Source of the DNA: JALOBO01 sp023228225 | GTDB taxonomy: Bacteria; Bacillota; Clostridia; Christensenellales; UBA1242 | DNA length: 39,360 nt | Reading direction: 5' to 3' | Assembly (NCBI GenBank): GCA_041663585.1 | Contig: JBAYMN010000008.1 | Location: 1 to 39,360 of the forward strand | Shown here: piece by piece, positions 7,279-13,943 of the stretch | Layout: every line of letters begins with the position of its first letter | Position numbering within the stretch: the first letter of the stretch is position 1 | The notes under the pieces: generated by a model | Told to the model about the DNA's origin: nothing | Database searches by the model: none | The model's input: only the letters and a program-made list of their open reading frames with translations | Made by a program: the position numbers and the translations under genes

Positions 7279-7569
7279 TTATTTTTTTGTTTTCTTTGCA
7301 ACATACTCCATTAGTTCGGTTGCCTTTTCTTTGCTCATTACTTGGCATCTGCCAACTTTGACCTCACCGGAGTTTATTGCCTCTGCATATTTAGAGCAAC
7401 TTGAATATCCACACGCTCCACAGTTTACCCCAGGTAAAAATGCTAAAATTTCTTCAATGCCTTTATCTTTTTTATCTTTATAATGTGTATTTAGTAGCGA
7501 AATTGCAATTCCAAAAACTACCGCAATCACCGCTAAAATAAGCACTGTATATAAAACTGTTGTCAACAT
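7279..7569 (-). CDS. rnfB: Short RnfB: membrane anchor plus one 4Fe-4S domain
   Basis: RnfB is the iron-sulfur subunit thought to receive electrons from ferredoxin in the Rnf complex. This copy is 96 residues: one membrane helix (about 4-26), a charged linker, and a single [4Fe-4S] domain with Cys 50, 53, 58 and 75 (VNCGACGYSSC...GRC). It ends in Lys-rich KKTKK. The usual RnfB goes on to at least two ferredoxin-type clusters (about 190 residues in E. coli RsxB, about 330 in acetogens); these are absent. The 120 bases after the stop contain no Cys-rich frame, so no frameshift is seen. ATG 7569 has AAGGAG upstream; longer openings of the frame lie inside rnfA. Last gene of the operon. Confidence 0.85.
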   Translation of the reverse strand: MLTTVLYTVLILAVIAVVFGIAISLLNTHYKDKKDKGIEEILAFLPGVNCGACGYSSCSKYAEAINSGEVKVGRCQVMSKEKATELMEYVAKKTKK

Positions 7570-7579
7570 ATTTTTCTCC

Positions 7580-8155
7580 TTAAATAATACTGGTAAACGC
7601 ACCAAATGCCATTGACATAATCGCCGCCGCAATAAGAGCAATTGGCAATCCTCTAAATGGTTTTGGTATATAAGCCATATCAAATTTTATACGGATACCA
7701 GCAAGTAACACAATTGCTAATGTAAATCCAAGCCCAGTACAAAGCCCGTAAAAAAATGCGGTAAAAATATTTGTAAACTGTGAAGTTACGGTAAGTGCAG
7801 TGCCTAAAACAGTGCAATTGGTTGTAATAAGTGGCAGATAAATGCCTAACGCATTGAATAATTTTGGTGCAAAATGCTTAATAAGTATTTCCGTAATTTG
7901 TACAAGCCCCGCAATTATAAATATGAATACAATAGTTTTTAAATATACTAAATTTAACGGAATTAAAACATAATTATAGACCATGTAAGTGGCAACGCAA
8001 GACAATGCAATTACAAATGTAACCGCAATTCCCATTCCAAGTGCCGATTGTACTTTTTTTGATACTCCAATAAACGGGCAAATTCCTAAAAACTGTGTGA
8101 GTACAATATTATTAACAAGGATTGCACCTATTAATATTGTGAAAAATGTGTTCAT
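7580..8155 (-). CDS. rnfA: Rnf complex subunit A (membrane)
   Basis: Integral membrane subunit of Rnf, expected to have six helices and, with RnfE, to form the core that carries electrons across the membrane. The 191 residues match the family in length and in its hallmark N-terminal half (NNIVLTQFLGICPFIGVSKK, then GMGIAVTFV) and second conserved Cys segment (TTNCTVLGTA). The two Cys-bearing loops are those that bind a membrane iron-sulfur cluster in the RnfA/RnfE family. The start ATG overlaps the stop of rnfE (ATGA-type, 8152-8155) and the rnfB start follows 10 bases after its stop: tight operon. Confidence 0.95.
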   Translation of the reverse strand: MNTFFTILIGAILVNNIVLTQFLGICPFIGVSKKVQSALGMGIAVTFVIALSCVATYMVYNYVLIPLNLVYLKTIVFIFIIAGLVQITEILIKHFAPKLFNALGIYLPLITTNCTVLGTALTVTSQFTNIFTAFFYGLCTGLGFTLAIVLLAGIRIKFDMAYIPKPFRGLPIALIAAAIMSMAFGAFTSII

Positions 8156-8883
8156 AGGCTTTCCTCCTTCGGCTGTGCTTGTATGCCTTGTGAAGTTTTG
8201 TTTTGACCTTCTAATATTGTTTTATCATCAACTTTTCGCGATTGCTCTTTTATTTTTTGTTTAAATTTTTTATCTTCATTCTTTTTATTAATTTGTTCGT
8301 AGATTGCATTAAAAGTCGCGGCATAAAGTCCTAATACTAAAAATCCGCCCGCTGGCTTAACTAAAATTGCAATCGGCGTATAACTTGCTCCAAAAACACT
8401 ATCTATATTAAATAATTTAAGAGTGTTTGCACCTAATGCTTCACGCGTTAAACCCAATAGACAAATAGAAAATACAAATCCCAAACCCATACTAATACCG
8501 TCAAGCATTGAAAGCCAAACACTATTTTTACTAGCAAAGGCCTCAGCCCTACCAAGTATTATGCAGTTTACAACAATAAGTGCCAAATAATTTCCTAGTG
8601 CCATACTTATTTCAGGCAAAAATCTTGCCATAATAATTTCTAATACCGTAACAAATGTTGCTACTATTAATATATATGCTGGAATTCGTACTGAACTTGG
8701 AATAATTTTTCTTAATAGCGAAATTATAAAATTTGAACAAATTAGCACAAAAAGTGTTGATAAACCCATAAATAAAGCACTTTCTAGCGTTGTACTTGTG
8801 CCAAGTGTGGGACACATACCAAGTGCAAGTACAAATACAGGATTTTGCAATATGCCATTTAATAAAACTTGTCTTGCTTTCAT
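8152..8883 (-). CDS. rnfE: Rnf complex subunit E (membrane)
   Basis: Partner of RnfA in the membrane core. Family marks: NPVFVLALGMCPTLGTST near residues 14-31 and the second Cys segment VVNCIILGRAEAFA near residue 110, followed by the GxSMGLGF stretch. Length is 243 residues; the last 40 or so are hydrophilic (Lys/Glu/Gln-rich) and probably lie in the cytoplasm, a longer tail than in many RnfE. It starts 9 bases after the extra FMN-binding gene with GGGG as ribosome site and overlaps rnfA by four bases. Confidence 0.95.
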   Translation of the reverse strand: MKARQVLLNGILQNPVFVLALGMCPTLGTSTTLESALFMGLSTLFVLICSNFIISLLRKIIPSSVRIPAYILIVATFVTVLEIIMARFLPEISMALGNYLALIVVNCIILGRAEAFASKNSVWLSMLDGISMGLGFVFSICLLGLTREALGANTLKLFNIDSVFGASYTPIAILVKPAGGFLVLGLYAATFNAIYEQINKKNEDKKFKQKIKEQSRKVDDKTILEGQNKTSQGIQAQPKEESL

Positions 8884-8892
8884 TATATCCCC

Positions 8893-9873
8893 CTACGCTA
8901 AATACAAATTGTAATATGTAGTCGCACTATTTATAGCACGAACTTGTGCCAATGTTGTACGAGTTGCACCCGCAACGCCATCTATAATAATACTACCATC
9001 TGCCACTGGTAAACCATCATCTGCATTTAATCCAAAATAATTTTCTACAATTACATTATTTTCATATTGATTAAATAAATTTTCTGTGCCACTGCCATAG
9101 CCTACCGTACTAGAATTGTAATAATAACAGCAATCTAATATTTTGCCAGATTTAGAAATTTCGGTTATTACTTGTACATTTAACATACTGGTAGAAGTGG
9201 TGCCATATTTACGGGCAATTCCTTGCGTGTGCAAAACATAAGAGTTATCTTTTTCATAAACTCCAAGCACGTTTAAATTACCATTTTCAACACTAAGAAT
9301 TTGATAATCTTCTGTAAAAATATTTCTTATTGATTTATAGTAACTAGCATATTTGCTTGCTACCGTTATTGAATTTACTAACTCAGTTACTGCGTTATTA
9401 TAAACTCCCGCTATCTCTTTTAGTGGCACATCATATTCTTTCGCTTCATAAGTTGTGGCTGTTACTTGAATATATGTGCGTGTTCTAAATGATTGTACAG
9501 TTTTACCTATAAAATTAATAAGCAAATTATCAAAATCTAACTTTTCCGAACCAAGTGAAATACCGCTTGCCAAAATATTAATATATTTATTATCTTTTAC
9601 GCCTATTAATAATATTAAATCTTCTGAGCCAACAGTCACCACTGTTTTAATGATCAGCGTTCCATTTGATAATTCATAAACATTTTTTATGCTTACAAAA
9701 TCCACCGCATCTTTTAGTGGCAAAATTTTACCTTCGGTATAACTACCGCGCGCATTTGGAATTACAGATATAATTTCGGAATTATAAATTTCAGGATTTA
9801 CATTTCCGTAAAACACAAATATAAATGTCGCTATTAAAATCATTGGAATTAGTGTTTTTAATAATCTTATCAT
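8893..9873 (-). CDS. Extra FMN-binding (RnfG-like) protein inside the rnf operon
   Basis: 326 residues, with one N-terminal membrane helix (about 6-22) and an extracytoplasmic remainder. Near the C-terminus it has DGVAGATRTT (298-307), the D-G-x-x-GAT-x-T motif in which RnfG/NqrC-type domains link FMN to Thr. The middle (roughly residues 60-170) looks like a second FMN_bind-like half, ending in a degenerate TATTYEAK in place of GATxT, so the protein may be a duplicated RnfG fold with only the second site intact; that is inference. It overlaps rnfG by four bases (ATGA, 9870-9873) and precedes rnfE by 9. The usual rnfCDGEAB order has no gene here. Probable electron-carrying accessory subunit. 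Confidence 0.75.
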   Translation of the reverse strand: MIRLLKTLIPMILIATFIFVFYGNVNPEIYNSEIISVIPNARGSYTEGKILPLKDAVDFVSIKNVYELSNGTLIIKTVVTVGSEDLILLIGVKDNKYINILASGISLGSEKLDFDNLLINFIGKTVQSFRTRTYIQVTATTYEAKEYDVPLKEIAGVYNNAVTELVNSITVASKYASYYKSIRNIFTEDYQILSVENGNLNVLGVYEKDNSYVLHTQGIARKYGTTSTSMLNVQVITEISKSGKILDCCYYYNSSTVGYGSGTENLFNQYENNVIVENYFGLNADDGLPVADGSIIIDGVAGATRTTLAQVRAINSATTYYNLYLA

Positions 9874-10409
9874 ATACTACCTCTTAATAATTCGCTGTAC
9901 GCATTATAAAACTCAATACTAATATTTACCGCACTCAGCAATCCATTGGTTGTATATGTTGCGCCTGCTGTTCCATCAATGTCGCCACTTGTTAATTGTT
10001 TATTTAACCCTAAAAGTTTATTTAGCGTATCTTGGTCTAATATAGAAGATGGTCTAGTTTCGGCATTTTCTTTGCAAATAATCCCAACAATTTCGCCCTG
10101 CATATTAAACGCGGTTAGCATTACAATACTACCTTCAAAGCCTTGACCTACGCTTTCAATTATTAACATGCCATTTTTGCTTTCTTCGGTAGACTCTGTA
10201 ATATAAGTGCTTAAAATATCTGCATAATCATTGCGATAAAGGTGATCGGCTTCTAATAATACATAATTATCTGCAAAAAATACTTGCTGTAAATATTCAT
10301 TACTTGTGGTGGTTTGTCCTACAAGAGTTTTTATAATGCCAAGTACTAAACCACAGCAAATTGCAATTATTAGTAATATTAATGTCGCTTTAATTGGTTC
10401 TTTATTCAT
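9870..10409 (-). CDS. rnfG: Rnf complex subunit G (FMN-binding)
   Basis: 179 residues from ATG 10409, with a single N-terminal membrane helix (about 8-28) and a domain outside the membrane. The FMN attachment motif is DGTAGATYTT at 145-154; Thr153 is the expected flavin-linked residue, by analogy with known RnfG. Upstream features of the family are present: GFEGSIVMLTAFNMQGEIVGI and an ENAETR segment. The frame could open earlier, but ATG 10409 has a GGGGGG ribosome site seven bases before it and overlaps the last codons of rnfD by eight bases, a typical coupled arrangement. Third gene of the operon. Confidence 0.92.
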   Translation of the reverse strand: MNKEPIKATLILLIIAICCGLVLGIIKTLVGQTTTSNEYLQQVFFADNYVLLEADHLYRNDYADILSTYITESTEESKNGMLIIESVGQGFEGSIVMLTAFNMQGEIVGIICKENAETRPSSILDQDTLNKLLGLNKQLTSGDIDGTAGATYTTNGLLSAVNISIEFYNAYSELLRGSI

Positions 10410-11343
10410 TTTTAGCCCCCCTGCCATAAGGATTAGGTCTAACATATTTATCTAATAGCGGTACTAACAAATTCATAAGTAAAATTGCATACGATACGCC
10501 CTCAGGCTGAGATCCAAAAAAACGAATTACCATAGTTAATATTGCACAGCCGAGTGCATAAATTACTATACTCAAATCTGAAATAGGACTGGTGGTATAA
10601 TCTGTTGCCATAAATATAGCACCGAGCATAAGCCCACCGGCCATTAAATGTGGCAGAACAAAATTTATGCTACCTGAAAATGCAAATGCTAAAACAGCCG
10701 AGCCACCTAAAAATATAAGCGGAATGCGAATATCAATAATTCTTTTTGCAGAAAGATAAATACCACCGAGCAGTAAAGCAAGAGTGCTGGTTTCGCCTAT
10801 ACAGCCGCCCGTACTGCCTAAAAACAAATTTAATAAATTAATTGACGATAAATCACCAGCATTAATAGCAACAAGTGGAGTCGCACCGGCAATACCATCT
10901 ATTGGATCAATAAATGCCGAAAGCAAACTACCAAATGAAATTACTACAAACAATCTACCAACAAGCGCAGGATTTGCAAAGTTTTTTCCGATACCACCAA
11001 ATAACATTTTACCAACGAAAATAGCCACAAAAGCACCAAGCACAACCGCGTAAATTGGAGTATTTGCGGGTAAAGTAAGTGCAAATAATAGTCCTGTAAC
11101 AACAGCCGAAAAATCGGTTATAGTTATGGGCTTTTTTGTAATTAAATTAAACAATAATTCAGTAACAACTGAAACGACAACCGAAATTAGCACGATTTTT
11201 GCAGCATTCTCACCAAAAAAATAAAGACCAGCAAATAATGCGGGCATAAGAGCAAGTAACACATCAATCATAATTTGTGTTGTGGTGTTTTTGCTTTTTA
11301 TATGCGGACTAGATTTTTTAATTTCTTCAAAAGTCGCCCCCAC
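10402..11343 (-). CDS. rnfD: Rnf complex subunit D (membrane, FMN-linked)
   Basis: Integral membrane subunit, 313 residues with about eight to ten helices. It carries GIAGATPLV at 150-158; Thr155 in the GATPL motif is where FMN is attached in known RnfD/NqrB. Other family marks are GGIGKNFANPALVGRLF (116-132), the N-terminal SSPHIKSKNTT, and the C-terminal DYTTSPIS. It forms part of the ion-translocating path with RnfA, RnfE and RnfG. The gene is 51 bases after rnfC and overlaps rnfG by eight bases. Start ATG has AGGAG seven bases upstream. Confidence 0.95.
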   Translation of the reverse strand: MGATFEEIKKSSPHIKSKNTTTQIMIDVLLALMPALFAGLYFFGENAAKIVLISVVVSVVTELLFNLITKKPITITDFSAVVTGLLFALTLPANTPIYAVVLGAFVAIFVGKMLFGGIGKNFANPALVGRLFVVISFGSLLSAFIDPIDGIAGATPLVAINAGDLSSINLLNLFLGSTGGCIGETSTLALLLGGIYLSAKRIIDIRIPLIFLGGSAVLAFAFSGSINFVLPHLMAGGLMLGAIFMATDYTTSPISDLSIVIYALGCAILTMVIRFFGSQPEGVSYAILLMNLLVPLLDKYVRPNPYGRGAKNE

Positions 11344-11394
11344 TTTATTCTCCTTTTTTAATATTGCAAATAATATTAATTAAAAAATATAAAA

Positions 11395-12891
11395 CTATAA
11401 AAAATTATTTTTTATTTTGGCTAAATTTTTCACTGATTTTTTTACCATTTTCATATTATAAGCAAGCGGGATTTTAGCCGGACAAACATAGGAGCAAGCA
11501 CCGCATTCTATACAAGACATAACATTTAATTTTTTGCATTCTTCAAAGTTTTTAATTTCTGCATAATTATTTATTTGCATAGGTTGTATTGAAACAGGGC
11601 AAACTCCTGCACATTTTTTACAATTAATACAAGCAGTAGGCACATGATTTTCAACTTCGCTTTCTGCTAAAAAAAGTATGGCCGATGTGCGTGCTTCTAT
11701 ACAATATTCTTCATCAATTTGTATACCCATAAAAACGCCACCTGCTAAAATTTTAACAAGATTGTTTTCACAACCATCAACTGCAATCACATAATGTTTA
11801 TAAATTTCTCTATTTGTGTCCTTTATTTCTTGTTTTAGTTTGATTTCAATTTGTTTCTTTTCTTTTAAATCTTCTGTTGCGTGCATTTTATTTGCAAGCT
11901 TCTCGCAAGCCTTCAATCTACCTTTTGCAAATTCTTTATAAATATCCAATTTTTTGCTATTATACGATGCCCCGCCAGCACTGCAAAAAACATCAGCAAC
12001 ACTGCTTCCCATACGGACTAAATAATTACCTTTATTTACTACTGCTCTGCCACTAATCGTAATTACACGCTTAATGCAAGGTTCGCCAAAAAACACGGCC
12101 CTATACACACTGTAAGCAGTATGAACATTATTTACTATTATACCGATATCGGCTGGCAAACTGTTAAATGGAACTTCTTTACCGGTAAGTGTTTGAATTA
12201 TCATTTTTTCCGCCCCTTGCGGATATTTAGATTTAATAGGCTTAATTATTATTTTGGGATTAATATCAATGTTTTGTTTTAAAGAAAACAATTTAGCGCT
12301 TTCTTTCATAAATTTAATGGCTTCCTTTTTGTCCTTTTCAATGCCAACAATAACATTTTTAATATCTAAAATTTTTGCAAGCAAAATTGCGCCTTGTAAT
12401 ACTTCTGCGCTATACTTGCTCATTATTAAATCATCTGTTGTTAAATAATCCTCACATTCTGCACCATTAATAATTAGCGTTTCTATTTTTTTATCAGTTT
12501 CATATTTTGAATATGTTGGAAAACCCGCTCCGCCCATACCTATAATGCCCGCTTCTTTAATGCGTGCAAGAATTTCTGTGCCATTTGGATTTTCTAATTT
12601 ATTAAGCGAAATATATTCATCTGAAAAATCATTTTCAATAATAATGTAAATGTTGTTTATGTCAAGTATTTTACCGCTAACCGAACTATATATATTTATG
12701 CTAATTTTATCTTGTCCGATTGCTATAATTTGTCCCATTTTTACTTTGTCGCCAATCTTAACTACTGGAACTGCGGGACTGCCGATATGCCCATATAAAT
12801 TAAATTTATGAATTTTAAAGCCTGATAATTCTTTTATAGGCTCATTAAAAGTTAAAAACTTATTACTTTTATAATGAATGCCACCATGCAT
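11395..12891 (-). CDS. rnfC: Rnf complex subunit C (NADH/ferredoxin side) with an insertion
   Basis: Cytoplasmic subunit that passes electrons to NAD+. 498 residues: N-terminal barrel-sandwich-like part with GGIHY at residues 3-7, the FMN/NADH-binding glycine loop GMGGAGFPT (118-126), the NGAECEDYL segment (142-150), an SLBB-like region near 275-310, then two [4Fe-4S] motifs: Cys 421/424/427/431 and 460/463/466/470. Between the SLBB part (GGASY, 306-310) and the conserved AGGVFMG (383-389) there is a charged, helical stretch of about 60 residues (311-370) that ordinary RnfC lacks. Its ATG follows GGGAG; it is the first gene of the operon, 86 bases after a TauE gene. No clear promoter was identified. 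Confidence 0.95.
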   Translation of the reverse strand: MHGGIHYKSNKFLTFNEPIKELSGFKIHKFNLYGHIGSPAVPVVKIGDKVKMGQIIAIGQDKISINIYSSVSGKILDINNIYIIIENDFSDEYISLNKLENPNGTEILARIKEAGIIGMGGAGFPTYSKYETDKKIETLIINGAECEDYLTTDDLIMSKYSAEVLQGAILLAKILDIKNVIVGIEKDKKEAIKFMKESAKLFSLKQNIDINPKIIIKPIKSKYPQGAEKMIIQTLTGKEVPFNSLPADIGIIVNNVHTAYSVYRAVFFGEPCIKRVITISGRAVVNKGNYLVRMGSSVADVFCSAGGASYNSKKLDIYKEFAKGRLKACEKLANKMHATEDLKEKKQIEIKLKQEIKDTNREIYKHYVIAVDGCENNLVKILAGGVFMGIQIDEEYCIEARTSAILFLAESEVENHVPTACINCKKCAGVCPVSIQPMQINNYAEIKNFEECKKLNVMSCIECGACSYVCPAKIPLAYNMKMVKKSVKNLAKIKNNFL

Positions 12892-12977
12892 ATTAAAAAT
12901 CTCCCGTAAACAATAAAATATGTTACCACAATTACTAAAAATATGTAAAGTAAATTAGCATTAAATTAAGTTACTAA

Positions 12978-13352
12978 CTAATTTTCGCTTTTTTTGTCAA
13001 CAAATAATACAAGTATTAATTGAAAGATACCAAAACATATTAAAAAGATACCAAAACATATTTTTAATACTTTTGGCGCAACACTTTTAATTAATATCGC
13101 ACCAAATATTCCCGCACCCAATCCGCCTAAAACAAGTAATAGTGCCTTTTTAAACTCTATTAAATGCTTTTTAGCATACACAATAATTACCATTATAGAC
13201 ATAGGAATAAAGGCAATTAAATTTGCGGCTTGTGCGGTCGGCTGTTCCATTCCTATAAAAATTGTAAGAATAGGTATTAAAAGTGTACCACCACCCATAC
13301 CCATACCACCTACAATTCCGCCCACAATTCCCGCTAAAAAAATCCATAACAT
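12978..13352 (-). CDS. Half-size TauE/SafE-family permease, second of a pair
   Basis: 124 residues with about four membrane helices. The glycine-rich N-terminal motif GGIVGGMGMGGGTLLIP and the following TAQAANLIAF are the TauE/SafE half-repeat; full-length members (about 250 residues) have two such halves. The family moves sulfur-containing or small organic anions; the substrate here is unknown. The frame could start at 13385, but ATG 13352 has AAGGA 11 bases before it and removes a charged non-membrane leader, so it is preferred; both remain possible. It follows another half-size gene by 75 bases, and the two probably pair as a heterodimer. Confidence 0.8.
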   Translation of the reverse strand: MLWIFLAGIVGGIVGGMGMGGGTLLIPILTIFIGMEQPTAQAANLIAFIPMSIMVIIVYAKKHLIEFKKALLLVLGGLGAGIFGAILIKSVAPKVLKICFGIFLICFGIFQLILVLFVDKKSEN

Positions 13353-13427
13353 AGAAAAATTTTCCTTTTTTTCAAATTTTTGCATATTTTTAAGCGTTTT
13401 TTTACATATTAAAAACGACTTTAAATT

Positions 13428-13790
13428 TTAAAACAGCATTCGCACGCCGGCTACTATCATAATTATAGAAAAAATTATACTCAGCCATTTATCCGAAATT
13501 TTTGGGAGTAGAAACGCACCAATTATACCGCCAATAAACACTCCGCCCGACACTGTAACAGCATTAATTACAGTTATTTGTTTAGAAAAAATATATACAA
13601 TGGAACTAGCAAGTGAAATAGGAAGTATAACTAAAATTGCAGTGGCGTGTGCTGACTTTGCTTTTAGTTTTTGAACGTAGCGTAAATAAGGCACTACAAG
13701 CATACCGCCTCCGCCACCTAAAAAACCATTAACCAAACCAATTACCGCACCAATAATAACATTTAAAAGTGCTTTTAAAAATTTTTTCAT
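13428..13790 (-). CDS. Half-size TauE/SafE-family permease, first of a pair
   Basis: 120 residues, about four membrane helices. It has the family half-repeat signature GLVNGFLGGGGGMLVVP, then KAKSAHATAILVILPIS. It is one half of the usual TauE/SafE transporter and is followed by a second half-size gene in the same direction. Together they equal one full transporter, most likely as a heterodimer; that is inferred from size and from similar gene pairs in Firmicutes. No ribosome site stands out before the ATG. It diverges from the large surface-protein gene at 13944. Confidence 0.82.
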   Translation of the reverse strand: MKKFLKALLNVIIGAVIGLVNGFLGGGGGMLVVPYLRYVQKLKAKSAHATAILVILPISLASSIVYIFSKQITVINAVTVSGGVFIGGIIGAFLLPKISDKWLSIIFSIIMIVAGVRMLF

Positions 13791-13831
13791 AATTATAGTT
13801 TGGTCTTTATCTTAAAAAATATAAAATTTGT

Positions 13832-13860
13832 TTGATTTAGTTTACTATTTGTATTATACT
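13832..13860 (+). promoter_or_regulatory. Promoter of the four-repeat surface protein
   Basis: TTGATT (13832-13837), a 17-base spacer and TATACT (13855-13860) on the plus strand, 83 bases before the ATG. On the minus strand the overlapping bases 13858-13853 read TATAAT, so leftward transcription of the TauE pair could start in the same stretch. Confidence 0.55.
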
Positions 13861-13943
13861 AATAAAGTTAATAATTAAATGTAAATGCATAGTAATTAAA
13901 CTATTATAGTTATATTATTAAAATAAGCACGACAAGGTGGAAT

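Noticed and set aside
7570..7683. Longer N-terminus for the short RnfB
   Set aside because: The added part is the tail of rnfA in another frame; the ATG at 7569 has AAGGAG.
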